This document shows, piece by piece, positions 9,756 through 19,321 of a DNA stretch of 64,000 nucleotides (positions are counted from its first letter, which is position 1; every line of letters starts with the position of its first letter). Origin of the DNA: Trinickia dabaoshanensis (GTDB lineage Bacteria; Pseudomonadota; Gammaproteobacteria; Burkholderiales; Burkholderiaceae). Made by a program: the position numbers and the translations under genes. The stretch covers positions 1-64,000 of the forward strand of contig NZ_PNYA01000002.1 of assembly GCF_002879885.1 (NCBI RefSeq). Direction: 5' to 3'. The notes below the pieces were generated by a model. It ran no database searches, was not told the origin of the DNA, and saw nothing but the letters and a program-made list of their open reading frames with translations.

Positions 9756-10529
9756 ATGAACAAACTTCCGTCGCCGTCACTCCCTTCGCGAGGGTGCAGT
9801 GCGTGCAAGCAGGGGAATGCGTTGTCAATGGACATAGGCTTCGCGTTCCAACCTATAGTAGACATGAGAGACCAAAAGCCTTTCGCATTCGAGGCATTGG
9901 TGAGAGGGGCAAACGGCGAACCGGCAAGCGCGGTGTTGTCCCAGATGGACGAACAGAACAAGTACCCGTTCGATCAGCGATGCCGACAAGTGGCCATCGC
10001 GTCAGCGGCTGAACTGAAGCTGGACGCACACCTATCGATTAACTTTATGCCGAATGCCGTTTACCGGCCCGAAGCATGCATCCGAACGACGCTGACGGCA
10101 GCAGAAACACATGGCTTTCCGCTCGACAAGATCATCTTCGAGACTGTCGAAGGAGAATTCATCGCAGATCGGACGCACATCGTCAACGTCTTTAGATCGT
10201 ACAAGGAATATGGTTTTCTGACTGCTATCGACGACTTTGGCTCGGGTTACTCGGGGATGGCCTTGCTCGTGGATTTCCAGCCTGACATCGTAAAACTGGA
10301 CATGTTTCTGCTTCGGAACATCGATCAAGATTCGGTGCGCCAACGGATCGTCAAGGGGATCTTGTCCATCGCTAATGACTTGGGTATTCGGGTGATCGCA
10401 GAAGGCATTGAGACAAAGGGCGAGCGCGATTTCTTCTTGGCCGAGGACGTGACACTCATGCAGGGTTATCTGTTCGCAAAACCGGCGTTCCGCCATTTGC
10501 CAGAACTCGATAAAACCTCGTTTATGTAG
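9756..10529 (+). CDS. EAL-domain cyclic-di-GMP phosphodiesterase
   Basis: 257 aa, essentially a single EAL domain after a short Cys-containing N-terminus (CSACKQG) seen in other stand-alone Burkholderia EAL proteins. The catalytic signature is intact: EALVRG (residue about 45), NFMP, FETVE, DDFGSGYSG, KLDM, AEGIET and QGYLFAKP. It would hydrolyse cyclic di-GMP to pGpG in the cytoplasm and so favour motility over attachment. GAGGG lies about 8 nt before the ATG. No GGDEF or sensor domain is attached. It follows the chemoreceptor on the same strand and may share its control. Confidence 0.9.
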   Translation: MNKLPSPSLPSRGCSACKQGNALSMDIGFAFQPIVDMRDQKPFAFEALVRGANGEPASAVLSQMDEQNKYPFDQRCRQVAIASAAELKLDAHLSINFMPNAVYRPEACIRTTLTAAETHGFPLDKIIFETVEGEFIADRTHIVNVFRSYKEYGFLTAIDDFGSGYSGMALLVDFQPDIVKLDMFLLRNIDQDSVRQRIVKGILSIANDLGIRVIAEGIETKGERDFFLAEDVTLMQGYLFAKPAFRHLPELDKTSFM

Positions 10530-10668
10530 ACCGCCTTGCTCCAGGACCGAGCACAATCCTCGATGTCGGGGTGAATCCGGTTCTTGCGATCGACACCCGG
10601 CTTTGTAAGCTGTCCACAGAAGCCCCTGATCTGTGGCTACCCTCGCATTGAGGCAAGCTGATCGGTCA

Positions 10669-13230
10669 TCAATCCAGCAGCACCGGCCGAAACTGCACGG
10701 CCTGCTTCGGCGGCCTCGGATCCGAAGCTCCGCCCGACGCATCAAGCGCCTTCACGCCGGCCGTCACGGTTTCGACCAGGTGGTCGCCTAGCGCGCCTGC
10801 GACCACATCCGCTGCGGTGGTCGCCACCTGCTCCGCAGCCACGCCAGCGATCTCGGCCATCGGATCACCGCCCTCGCCCATGTCCGGCGGACTGTTCGTC
10901 ACGCCATCGAGCTCGTCGAACATCGCCTGGTACTCCGCGTCCGCTGCGGTGACCGTGACCACGGTCTCGACGCTGGTCGCTGGTGCGGCTTCCACCACCC
11001 GAGGTGTCGCCAGGACCGATGCTGCTGTGACCTCGCCGTTGTCGTGGTCGGCGACAACCTGCGTGGCCGGCGCATGAGGCGCGGCGGTGATAGCGCTCAC
11101 GCCCTCCGCGATACCGGCCGCCAACTCTGCGAATGCCGTACCGCCGCCTGCCGACATGGCACCATACGGCTTGCACCAATCCGCCTCGACGTAGAACGGC
11201 CGGACCTTCGGCAGCACGACGCCCGGGAACGCGAGCAGCTTGGCCTTGCCGTTGCGCAGCACGATCGCCCGGATCGCGAAGCCCTTTGGGTTTTCCTTCG
11301 TCTTCGGCACGTCGATCTTGCCCAGGGCCGTCAGCTCCGACGGGTCGATCAACGCCCGCTTGCTTTCGCTGTACGCGGTGGTGCTCGACGTTCCTCCCGC
11401 GGACAGGCTCGTGTTCACGTTGACCGTGCCGACCAACCGCTCGCCGATCAGCCGAGTCATACGGTCGCGCGTGTCGCCGGGGCCCAGACGGCACACGACG
11501 TTCGTGCCGACCATCGATTCGAGCGAACTGGCGAAGTTTTGGTCGTACGTGCTGTGGATCTGCGCCTTGTCCTGAAAGCCGAGAATGACCATGCAGCCCT
11601 TGCTGCGCCCCACTGCCGTCAGCGCTTCGACCGCGAGGCGACCGATCGAGGTGAACTCGTCGATCACGAAGAACACGGCGCGGCCCTCGTTGTGGCTGTT
11701 GTCCGTGTCCTCGACGTTCATCATCTGCGTCTGCGCGACGTTGAACAAGACGGAGATGTACGCCTTGGCCAAGCTTTCGTCGCGACCGTTGCGCAGGATC
11801 AGCATCGGCTCGCCCTGGTAACGGTCGTCCAGGAACTCGCGCATCGAGAAGCGCGGGCGCTCCGGACCAACGTCGCCCCATGCGAGCGTGAGCTGCGACA
11901 CGACGGTGAACGCCTGCCCGACCGCGCCGAGGATCGATTGCGTGCCCATGTTGTCAGCGTCGGCGATCGTCTTCGCGATGACCGGGTTGTGCTGCTGCAC
12001 AAGTTTGTAGAGCTGCCCGTGGGGGTACGCGCCGCGCTCCAGCAGCTGGTGCCAGCCCCAGCTCATGCCGAAGTCAGCGTACAGCGATTCGAGGATCGCG
12101 TAGATGACGCCGGCCGCGCCGTCGTTCAGCCACTTGTTTTTGTCGCCGTCGAACGTGGGGCTCAGGATGCTGGCCATCGCGCGCCGGGCCGACACGTCGA
12201 CCAAGTCTTTCGCGATGTCCCAAACCGCCGAGCGCGCGTCCCAGGGCGAGACGATGACGCCGTCCGGGTAGCGCTCGGTGAAGTCGCCCTTTCGGTCGTA
12301 GAGCAGCAGCTTCGTTTTCGGCCGCTCCGGATCTGGCCGGATGCCCAGCTCGGCGTTGAGGGCGGCCACCAGCCGGCGCAGCTCGCGTCTGGTTTCGGCG
12401 TCCGATTTCTTGAACCGGCTGCGCCAGGATTTGACGTCGGTGGCCTGCGGCTCCGCGGTCTCGCCCTTCTGCAGCGCTATCGCCCGCAACGGTGCGAGCA
12501 GGCGGTTTCGCTGCGTGTCGGTGGTCGACGCCGACTCGAGCAGCGCGGCGATGTCGCGCCACAATTGCCGGTGCTGGATGGCGACGATCTGCCGGAGCGT
12601 GCGGTGCAGGATCTGCGTCTTACCGCCACCGACGCCGCCGGAAATCAGCACGTGCTCCGTCATGTTGTCTTTCGACAGCGCCAGGGACGGGTGCAACCAG
12701 ATGTACGGCTTGACCACGTTTGATTCGAGCTGGGCCGCCCGTTCGGCCTCGGTGCCACGCAGCAGGCGCTCGCCCGCAACGTGGATCAGCCGATCGCGCG
12801 GGCGCAGCGCCAGCTTTGTGATGTAGGTAGCGACGGCAAGGGCCAGCGAAGCAGCGAAGAGCAGCCGGCCGTAGAACATGGCGAACGGCAACTGCTGGAC
12901 GAGCGACGCGTACGCCGACACCTGCGCGCCGAAGAACCGACCGCGCGACCAGAGCGAGAACGGAATCTCCAGCCAGAGCTTCAGGTGAAGCGGCAGCGGC
13001 ACGACCTGGCCGTTCGGTCCGATGTACGCCGTGAACGCGTCGCCGAACACCGGCAGCCGATGCCAAAGGCCGCCGACGAGCGCGAGGGCGAGAACGACGA
13101 ACGTCAGCGTCCCAAGCACCAGCGCTTCGCCGACGTAGCGGACCGGCGTGCTGGGCGGAAGGTTTTGCGGCAGTGGCCCGAACCAGTGAGTCCAGACCGA
13201 GGTGTCGGACGGATGCGATGCTTTGCTCAT
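10669..13230 (-). CDS. Type IV coupling protein (TraD-like ATPase)
   Basis: About 853 aa. Two N-terminal membrane segments (residues about 35-60 and 120-145) precede a VirD4/TraD-type ATPase. Walker A is SGGVGGGKT (about 205-213). Nearby LLLYDRKGDFTERYP and the Walker B region FFVIDEFTSIGRL are typical of coupling proteins, as is the GFQDKAQIHSTYDQ segment. The last 170 residues are Ala/Pro-rich and variable. It would link the relaxosome to the secretion channel at the inner membrane. ATG 13230 is chosen; an in-frame TTG at 13260 would add 10 residues. It lies on the same strand as the relaxase but about 7 kb away, separated by signalling genes. Confidence 0.9.
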   Translation of the reverse strand: MSKASHPSDTSVWTHWFGPLPQNLPPSTPVRYVGEALVLGTLTFVVLALALVGGLWHRLPVFGDAFTAYIGPNGQVVPLPLHLKLWLEIPFSLWSRGRFFGAQVSAYASLVQQLPFAMFYGRLLFAASLALAVATYITKLALRPRDRLIHVAGERLLRGTEAERAAQLESNVVKPYIWLHPSLALSKDNMTEHVLISGGVGGGKTQILHRTLRQIVAIQHRQLWRDIAALLESASTTDTQRNRLLAPLRAIALQKGETAEPQATDVKSWRSRFKKSDAETRRELRRLVAALNAELGIRPDPERPKTKLLLYDRKGDFTERYPDGVIVSPWDARSAVWDIAKDLVDVSARRAMASILSPTFDGDKNKWLNDGAAGVIYAILESLYADFGMSWGWHQLLERGAYPHGQLYKLVQQHNPVIAKTIADADNMGTQSILGAVGQAFTVVSQLTLAWGDVGPERPRFSMREFLDDRYQGEPMLILRNGRDESLAKAYISVLFNVAQTQMMNVEDTDNSHNEGRAVFFVIDEFTSIGRLAVEALTAVGRSKGCMVILGFQDKAQIHSTYDQNFASSLESMVGTNVVCRLGPGDTRDRMTRLIGERLVGTVNVNTSLSAGGTSSTTAYSESKRALIDPSELTALGKIDVPKTKENPKGFAIRAIVLRNGKAKLLAFPGVVLPKVRPFYVEADWCKPYGAMSAGGGTAFAELAAGIAEGVSAITAAPHAPATQVVADHDNGEVTAASVLATPRVVEAAPATSVETVVTVTAADAEYQAMFDELDGVTNSPPDMGEGGDPMAEIAGVAAEQVATTAADVVAGALGDHLVETVTAGVKALDASGGASDPRPPKQAVQFRPVLLD

Positions 13231-13423
13231 GGGCGTGCTCGAACGTTGATCCTCTTTCAACGTAAGGGACGCAGGCCCCCTGAACCATCGTCACCGCCCG
13301 ATGTGCGACGACCGGTCTAGCGAACGCGACGGCAAGACGGCACGGGGAGCTATGCCCTCGACACACGCGCCGTTCGCGCGTGACACTCGGCCAACACCCT
13401 TCCCCGAACCCAGGCTGCGTCTA

Positions 13424-14998
13424 TCAGGCCCCCAACAGTCGTTGGATAACGGAGAGCAATTTCGCTGGGTCAACGGGTTTACCTAGGTAGGCATCAAAAC
13501 CAGCGTCCCTCGCGCTCACTTCGTCTTCTTTGCGCACGTGCCCGGTGAGAGCGACCGCAGGTACATTAATACCCTGGTCGCGCAAACGTCTCATAAACGT
13601 GTAGCCGTTTTCCCCGGGCATCCCCACGTCGGAAACGATGGCGTCCGGGGTAACGGTTATCAGCGTCCTGTCAGCATCCTCCGCCGAGCTTGCGGTGTGC
13701 ACGGTGGCGTCACCCAGCTGCAACACCATCGCCAGGGCTTCGCGCGAGTCCGCGTCGTCCTCGACCAGAAGCACGGTTTTCCCTTTCAGGGCAGATCTAT
13801 ACAACGCGCTCTCCAACGGTGGCTCTGCCAGCAGCCGCTGACCCGGCAGCGGCAAGATCACCGTAAAAGTGGATCCCTGGCCCAGCCCGGCACTGTCGGC
13901 CGTTATATCGCCACCGTGCATGACAACAATACTTCGCGCAATGGCAAGGCCGAGCCCGAGCCCTGCGGAACCGGCGGTCGTGGCACCACCGATCTGGACA
14001 AACGGCTCAAAGATGTCATTCAGTCTGTCCGGGGGAATCCCGGCGCCAGTGTCTGCGATGCTGATACGGACAGCGCTACCGCGAGTTGCTACGCAGGGCA
14101 CGATCGTTCCGCCCTGCTCCGTATGCTTTATGGCGTTGCTGAGCAGATTGCCGAAGACTTGGCGGATCCTCGGACCATCGCCAAACACTTCGACCTCATC
14201 GGCAACCAGGTCGGCAATGAGCACACCCTTCCTCTCTGCGACTGGGCGGATGTCTTGCAAAGCCGCTTTCAGACAGCCGGCGATCCCGACGTTCGCCTTG
14301 TTCAAAACGAATTTTCCACTGCTGACCCGGCTCGCATCGAGCAAGTCATCGACCAACCGAGTTTGGGCCAAGACGTTGCGACGGATAATGATCATGCCGT
14401 TTCTAACGAAACTTGGGTCGTCCGCGCCTTGGGTCAGAAGGTCCACCCACGCCAGGATCGATGTGAGTGGCGTCCTCAACTCGTGGGACACGGCAGCAAT
14501 GAACGCGTCCTTCGCATCGTTCGCGGATTGCGACGCGAGTCGCAGCATGCGCTCGTTGGAGATCAGCGCATTACGCTCCGCCTCCAGTTGCTTTTGCGTC
14601 GAAATGTCCACCGTTATGCCGTCGAACCTGATCGGACGTCCGCCCTCAAACGTCGTGCTACCCTTTGCCCTGATCCATCGGACGTCACCGCCGGGCGAGA
14701 CGGTCCGGTATTCGACGTCGTAAGGCTCGCCAATTCCTACCGACGCGTCCACTGCGGCCCGAACTCGCTCTCGATCCTCCTGATGAATGGACCGGTAGAA
14801 CAGATCCATGTCGATCGCATCATCGGGTGTATCCGCCGGTAGCCAGAAATGTTGCTTACAACGAGCGTTCCAATAAATCCGGTGAGCGGGCAAAGGAACG
14901 TAGAACGTACCGATTTTGGCGGCCTCCGCAGCACGCCTGAGCCTATCCAGCGTCTCTGCTGGTGACTCCAAATGCGGACGCAACTTGTAATCGGTCAT
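13424..14998 (-). CDS. Hybrid sensor histidine kinase (PAS-HisKA-HATPase-REC)
   Basis: 524 aa from ATG 14998 (MTDYKLRPH); an upstream start at 15052 is possible. No membrane helix is predicted. A PAS/PAC domain fills residues about 20-135. The H-box VSHELRTPL follows, then N-box NLLSNAIKHT, DTGAGI and GLGLGLAI of the ATPase. A C-terminal receiver domain starts at TVLLVEDDAD and carries the acceptor Asp in VSDVGMPG and Lys in YLGKP. All catalytic residues are present. It is a cytoplasmic phosphorelay kinase without a separate output partner nearby. It belongs to the signalling cargo block with the chemoreceptor and EAL genes. Confidence 0.92.
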   Translation of the reverse strand: MTDYKLRPHLESPAETLDRLRRAAEAAKIGTFYVPLPAHRIYWNARCKQHFWLPADTPDDAIDMDLFYRSIHQEDRERVRAAVDASVGIGEPYDVEYRTVSPGGDVRWIRAKGSTTFEGGRPIRFDGITVDISTQKQLEAERNALISNERMLRLASQSANDAKDAFIAAVSHELRTPLTSILAWVDLLTQGADDPSFVRNGMIIIRRNVLAQTRLVDDLLDASRVSSGKFVLNKANVGIAGCLKAALQDIRPVAERKGVLIADLVADEVEVFGDGPRIRQVFGNLLSNAIKHTEQGGTIVPCVATRGSAVRISIADTGAGIPPDRLNDIFEPFVQIGGATTAGSAGLGLGLAIARSIVVMHGGDITADSAGLGQGSTFTVILPLPGQRLLAEPPLESALYRSALKGKTVLLVEDDADSREALAMVLQLGDATVHTASSAEDADRTLITVTPDAIVSDVGMPGENGYTFMRRLRDQGINVPAVALTGHVRKEDEVSARDAGFDAYLGKPVDPAKLLSVIQRLLGA

Positions 14999-15150
14999 AT
15001 CCGCTCGCTGGCCGTTGATAGGGCGATAGGAAATACTGGTGGCACGGACCACTCGTTCGTGCCACGTTGTCTAGGGTACGGATTCATCGACGGCTCCGCG
15101 CGCCAAAAGTTCGCGGCCCGGCCCCGTTTTTCAAGAAGAGTTTCGATCAA

Positions 15151-15185
15151 AATAAAAGGCACCGGCGCACGCATTGCGCCGGTGC
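15151..15185 (-). terminator. Rho-independent terminator, read leftward
   Basis: A perfect 10-bp stem GCACCGGCGC/GCGCCGGTGC (15159-15168 and 15176-15185) with a 7-nt loop is followed on the minus strand by CTTTTATTTT. It would stop transcripts from the 15451-15765 gene before the kinase gene. The rest of 14999-15450 shows no gene. Confidence 0.65.
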
Positions 15186-15450
15186 AAGCGGTGACTTCTC
15201 AATTGCGAGGTGGCCACCTGTATACCGTACGCTCCCGGGGAAAGAGCGCACTGGCAGACATCGCTAGTATCTCTCTAAACCGGAACAACCAGCGCAGACC
15301 AGTATCAAATTTCCCGCACCATCGAATCGCCAACCTATCGGCGCTCTACTTGGCCGCCTCGCCTGTTCGAGTCAGAGGAGCGCAATGACGATCGGCAGTC
15401 AGCGGTAAGCACTGCATTGATCCGGATAGCGGCACCCGTGCGGGCATGGA

Positions 15451-15765
15451 CTATGGAGACGATCGCCGATTTCGAAGCATGTTCTCTAGCTGCCCTTTTG
15501 CAGCCTCGAACGCCCCCCGAAGAGCGTCGATAGGGTCAAGCGCGGACGTGCGTACCGGCCCCTCGTCTTGAACAGAACCCGTCGACAGAAACACGCAGGC
15601 GCGGTAACGTTTCGTCCCTTCCTCGTCCTCCAACTCCACCACCACTTCGCAGTTTTGCAACAGGTTAGCGTACGGCGACAGCATAACAAGGTATTCCGCT
15701 GCGGTCCGCACCAATTCAGGCTCGGGGGTAAACCCGATCCATTTAGCCATCATTCCAATGCCCAC
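15451..15765 (-). CDS. Small protein resembling HPF/RaiA ribosome-associated factors
   Basis: 104 aa from a GTG at 15765 with AAGGAG six nt upstream. The sequence has a beta-rich part (EVVVELEDEEGTKRYRACVFLSTG) and ends in an acidic helix with DPIDALRGAFEAAKGQLENML. That arrangement resembles the strand-strand-helix end of hibernation-promoting factor/RaiA, where a DPxxAIDxAFxxAxxQL pattern is common. It is a low-confidence family call. If correct, it would bind stalled ribosomes under stress. No neighbour supports a more specific role. Confidence 0.6.
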   Translation of the reverse strand: MGIGMMAKWIGFTPEPELVRTAAEYLVMLSPYANLLQNCEVVVELEDEEGTKRYRACVFLSTGSVQDEGPVRTSALDPIDALRGAFEAAKGQLENMLRNRRSSP

Positions 15766-15859
15766 GTTTGGCTCCTTAGCCGATCCCCGTGGCGGTCGTC
15801 GTCGTTTTGCTTACGACGGACATCTTGGTGGATGCAATGCAACGGCCGTTTGACAGCGA

Positions 15860-16466
15860 TCAAGCCAAATCGCATAAAGTTCGGCGTTTGGATGAAGCCT
15901 GAGGCCAGGAGAGCCACCGGAACTGAAAGAGGGACCAGCGGGCCGAGCCTGCCTTCGTGCGTTCGTGTCGTTCACCGAGCAGCACAGCCGTCGCCTGAAT
16001 GGCAGCGACCCGGTACAGCGCGAAGGAGAAGCCTGAGCGGTTGCGCACTATTTCAACCGGATGCCCTGCCAAGTCCTGTACCAACGCGTTTTTCATCGCA
16101 CTGGCGCGCGCACTCGGACCGTTGCCGCGCATGTTCGACGTCGCCCCGCGGCACATTCCCCTTCGACAGCGCCGTCGATGCGACCATTTTGGCTTCCGAC
16201 CGTGCTTCTGTCTGCGATAGCACCGACCGATCAATCCGCCAGACCGTTCCCTCAGGCGCTTTGCCCAAGGCTTGGATCGACACCGTCGCCGCCGCGTTCG
16301 TCAAGTCCAAAACCTCCTTGTTGCGCGTCCCGCGGGGCAGGGCCTGTAACGCGTCGGCGATCGCCGCGCGCATCTCCGCGAAGATCGCGGTAACGTTCGC
16401 CTCCACGGCCTTTGATCGGGCATGTTGCATCTCCTGGGTTTGCTGCTCGTTTTGTTCCGTGCTCAT
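15860..16466 (-). pseudogene. Frameshifted hypothetical gene
   Basis: The ATG at 16466 (MSTEQNEQQTQEM) has GGAG seven nt upstream. The frame is good through about 16150 and then turns into Arg/Cys-rich nonsense ending at 16053. The other frame continues sensibly from about 16150 (GNGPSARASAMKNALVQDL, then VAAIQATAVLLGERH) to a stop at 15860. Removing one G in the GGGG run near 16150 joins them into one protein of about 200 aa. The first half is helical with NVTAIFAEMRAAIADALQALP. No function is recognised. Either a true frameshift or a homopolymer sequencing error. Confidence 0.55.
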
Positions 16467-16559
16467 GCTGGGTCTCCGAGTGATAAATGGCACGCAGGTA
16501 CCGTCTCGTACGCACAGAAAAATGCAAGGTCTGCGGCAACCGCTCGTCGGAAATCGGCG

Positions 16560-16985
16560 TCAGGCGTCGCCGCGCACATCGTCCATCGTGAGTGCGCTGT
16601 CGACGTACAGCCGTTCCACCGTCGTCCGCCACTCGTTGTACGCCTTCGTCGTACCACCGCTCGGACCGTTCACGGCGATCGGACGCTGGGCAGCGCCGGC
16701 GGCTCGTTGATACATGAAGGCGGAACCTGCGCCGATCGCACCGACGCACGAGAGCGCTTCAAGGAAGCCGTCGATGCGGCACGCCAGGGCATCGATCTCG
16801 CGCTCATAGGCACGGGCGTCGATGAAGTCCTGGCCATGAATGCACTTGGCTTGCAGTCGGCGCAGCGTGTGCAGCAAGCGGATGTCGGTCGATACCTGGG
16901 TGAGCGCGGCCCGGGTTTGCTCGGACTCGGTTTTCGGTACCGGGGGCACGATCGGACAGAGCAAGGGATTAGGATGAGCAAGCAT
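16560..16985 (-). CDS. Hypothetical protein, 141 aa
   Basis: The ATG at 16985 has a strong GGAGG seven nt upstream, so it is preferred. A longer start at 17030 would overlap the stop of the ribbon-helix-helix gene by one base (TAATG). The central part is helical with conserved-looking Cys and His (RRLQAKCIHGQDFIDARAY). A Gly/Ala segment near residue 90 (CVGAIGAGSAF) might touch the membrane. No family recognised. It probably forms one transcript with the RHH gene upstream and the frameshifted gene downstream. Confidence 0.6.
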   Translation of the reverse strand: MLAHPNPLLCPIVPPVPKTESEQTRAALTQVSTDIRLLHTLRRLQAKCIHGQDFIDARAYEREIDALACRIDGFLEALSCVGAIGAGSAFMYQRAAGAAQRPIAVNGPSGGTTKAYNEWRTTVERLYVDSALTMDDVRGDA

Positions 16986-17029
16986 GGGAGCCTCCAGTTT
17001 GAAACGTTGAATGAAGTCGGGAGAACGCA

Positions 17030-17320
17030 TTACTCGATTGGCAAGCCGATGGCCGCATTCAGGTTGGCGACGACCGCGGCGGAAATCTGATCGCCCCACC
17101 GCTCCATCGCGGTCTTGATGGCGTCCCGGTGCAGCGCATGGTCGGCGGCGAGGCGTTCCCCAATGAGCTTTTCGATGTCGCGCCCTTCGATGTGAAGCAT
17201 GACCGCGCGACGAAGCTGGTCCGTGATGGTCGAGCCGTCGATGTCGGCGAGGTTTTGCAGCGCGTTGTACGTGTCGAGCGGCACGCGCAAGGTTAGGTTT
17301 TTCAACGGGATGCGCGCCAT
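17030..17320 (-). CDS. Ribbon-helix-helix DNA-binding protein
   Basis: 96 aa. The N-terminus MARIPLKNLTLRVPLDTYNAL is a typical Arc/CopG ribbon strand and first helix, followed by a second helix (TITDQLRRAVMLHIEG). GGAG lies eight nt before the ATG. The C-terminal half is helical and may oligomerise. Such proteins on mobile elements act as partition, copy-control or relaxosome accessory repressors. The region upstream carries a repeated short palindromic motif (see 17376-17442) that could be its own operator. Function inferred from fold only. Confidence 0.75.
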   Translation of the reverse strand: MARIPLKNLTLRVPLDTYNALQNLADIDGSTITDQLRRAVMLHIEGRDIEKLIGERLAADHALHRDAIKTAMERWGDQISAAVVANLNAAIGLPIE

Positions 17321-17918
17321 GCGTTTGCTCCGGCGTGTTGATGACGATTCCAGTCAACCAGAGCCAGCGCGGAAAGCAACGCCTTCGCGTGGCCTTCTCG
17401 CCGAAAGCGGACGGACGGTCTACCAGAAGGCAACGCCTTCGCTTGTGGTGGTCCAGCTTCGACGTGTTTCGGTCGAGCGTGGCGAAGGCAGAAATAACGT
17501 TAACGGGAAGGCAGCGGGCAGCGCCACGGGGCAAGACTTCCCGAGAGCAAAACGTAGCAGAGCGCAGTGCACCGCCAGGTGCAGAGGGTATATGGTGTAG
17601 ATCCCTGGTCTTTGACGTTGGCTTTGACCGGGTTTCAGTTTTTTCTGCCGCCCAATCGCTCGCGCGCAGCCCTGCCACTGCGGGTCGTGCGTCGCGCCCA
17701 GCGGAGCCATTCTGGTTTTTCCAGCGGCGAATGCCGCCCTGCCATTCCTCATGTTCTCACCGCCCACCGCTCATCGCCGCGCGGGCGGAACCGCAACGTC
17801 GGTCGCGCTGGTAGCCCGCACGTCGGTACATCGCTCTGCATCGTTGCCAACTGCCTCCCGTCGCGCCAAGGTGTACCGCGAGACCGGCGAACGCCCCGGT
17901 TCCGAAACGGAGAGGAGC
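17321..17918. promoter_or_regulatory. Divergent control region with repeated GCAACGCCTTCGC motif
   Basis: Almost 600 bases between divergent genes. The 13-mer GCAACGCCTTCGC occurs at 17376-17388 and again at 17430-17442. The second copy lies in the palindrome GAAGGC-aac-GCCTTC (17426-17440). The first is 56 bp upstream of the RHH start, a good place for an autoregulatory operator. A possible 115-aa minus frame at 17420-17767 lacks a ribosome-binding site and looks like chance. Confidence 0.4.
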
Positions 17919-18785
17919 ATGACTCAGACCATCATCCAAGAGCATCCCGATGCTGCACCGCTGACCGCTGTGTTCATCGACGTACTGAAGCAGACCAAGC
18001 GATTCCGACCGATCATGCGTCCCTGGCGTCGAAAAGACGCGCATGGGGACGGCGACCTGCGTTGCATTTACTGCAAGGGCCTCATCGCCGCGCAACGGGA
18101 CATGACCGCCGGCCGGAGGCCCGCCTGCGCTGCATTGGTCATCCCGGCGCAGAGCGGCGGCTGCGTTTCCGGTTACGACAACGTGGTGCCCTGCTGCATC
18201 GACTGCCGGGCCGTCAAAGCCGCGCGCGATCTGCTGGAGTGGCGCACCGACATCGACGACGAACTACGGGCGAGGCGCCTGCGCGCGCTGCACGCTTCCT
18301 TGAACCACGTCGTGCCTTTGACGGCTCGTACCGCGGCCGGTGCGGAGACCGTGCTGCGCAAACGCTGGGAGCAGCCCCGCTTCCGCGTGCTCGGTAACGT
18401 GTTCATGCAATACGGCTTCCTCGCCTGGCCGGCCGGATCGCTGCCGTCCACCCAGGGCGACGGCCTGATGTTTGTCCTTCAGCGTACCTTCGGCGCCGTC
18501 GACGTGTCGCCCGACCGGGTGTGGACAGTCTTCCGCTTGCCGCGCGAGTCGTGGCACGCGGCGGCCTGGTTGTTCATCGAAGCGAACGCGCTGCTCGTCA
18601 AAGTGGATCTGCCGCCGACGATGGCGATCCGGTTTCCCGCGTGGGATCCGATCTCACTGCCCGACGAGCATCATGGTCGCTGGTGGGTGACGCTGTCGGC
18701 CGACGTCTGGATTGAGGACGTCGTGCGCTACTGGAAGCGGATGGCCCTGGCCCGCCGCGCTGCTCGCGCAGAGATAAACGAATGA
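17919..18785 (+). CDS. Hypothetical protein with CxxC...CxxC zinc-binding, HNH-like motif
   Basis: 288 aa. ATG 17919 follows AGAGGAG. Residues about 46-95 contain CIYCKG and then VVPCCIDCRAVKAARD. This resembles the treble-clef of HNH nucleases (paired CxxC, and DNxVPxCxxCN around the second pair), but the catalytic His is not evident. A zinc-structural or inactive nuclease fold is therefore more likely than an active nuclease. The rest, rich in Trp and Arg, is unassigned. It overlaps the next gene by four bases (ATGA), so the two are probably co-translated. Confidence 0.65.
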   Translation: MTQTIIQEHPDAAPLTAVFIDVLKQTKRFRPIMRPWRRKDAHGDGDLRCIYCKGLIAAQRDMTAGRRPACAALVIPAQSGGCVSGYDNVVPCCIDCRAVKAARDLLEWRTDIDDELRARRLRALHASLNHVVPLTARTAAGAETVLRKRWEQPRFRVLGNVFMQYGFLAWPAGSLPSTQGDGLMFVLQRTFGAVDVSPDRVWTVFRLPRESWHAAAWLFIEANALLVKVDLPPTMAIRFPAWDPISLPDEHHGRWWVTLSADVWIEDVVRYWKRMALARRAARAEINE

Positions 18786-19321
18786 CCGATCTGAACGTCG
18801 ACGAGCTGTACGCGGATGTCATCGCGTCCGCCTCCCCGACCGGCTTCATCCGAAAAACGCTGCGCGACCTCGTGGGAAAAGTGAAGACGGACGATGTGTT
18901 CGTGCCGCACGACGTCTCGCTGAACGTCGTGCGGTCGGATCGCACCGCTCTGCTCTACGTCGAACCGAACGAGGGATGGGCCGCGCTGCTGATGCGCACT
19001 GTGTCGGGTGAACGACGGAGGGAGATGGCGTTTCACTGGCCCGAGGCGGGCGTCTGCCGGATCGGGCCGCACCGTATCGCGTTCTCCATACCGGCGGACA
19101 TCGACGAGGTAGCAGTGGAACTGGAACGGGAGGGTTGGACGATCATGCCGGTCATCCCTGGCTGGATCACGCGTGCCAACGTCGTACCGCTGGATCATGA
19201 ACGGTTTCGCGGCGAGGCGTTCAGGCACGCGGTCACGCGAAGCCCGTTGTCATCAGAACGCAAAGGGGAAATCAAGAGGCGGCAACAAGAGCGCAGCACG
19301 GAACAACGCGGAAAGTTTTAG
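18782..19321 (+). CDS. Hypothetical protein, translationally coupled
   Basis: 179 aa, starting within the stop of the preceding gene (ATGA overlap). It is a mixed alpha/beta sequence with no signal peptide or membrane helix, and a very basic C-terminal tail (ERKGEIKRRQQERSTEQRGKF). No family recognised. The tight coupling says it works with the zinc-motif protein. Its 3' end overlaps the convergent gene at 19253-19852 by 69 bp, so one of the two may be annotated too long. Confidence 0.6.
   Translation: MTDLNVDELYADVIASASPTGFIRKTLRDLVGKVKTDDVFVPHDVSLNVVRSDRTALLYVEPNEGWAALLMRTVSGERRREMAFHWPEAGVCRIGPHRIAFSIPADIDEVAVELEREGWTIMPVIPGWITRANVVPLDHERFRGEAFRHAVTRSPLSSERKGEIKRRQQERSTEQRGKF

Noticed and set aside
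11044-12723. 559-residue plus-strand frame opposite the coupling protein
   Set aside because: It is antisense to the well-supported TraD-like ATPase and has low-complexity shadow composition.
17420-17767. 115-residue minus frame in the RHH/zinc-protein divergent region
   Set aside because: No ribosome-binding site, mixed low-complexity composition and overlap with likely control sequences.
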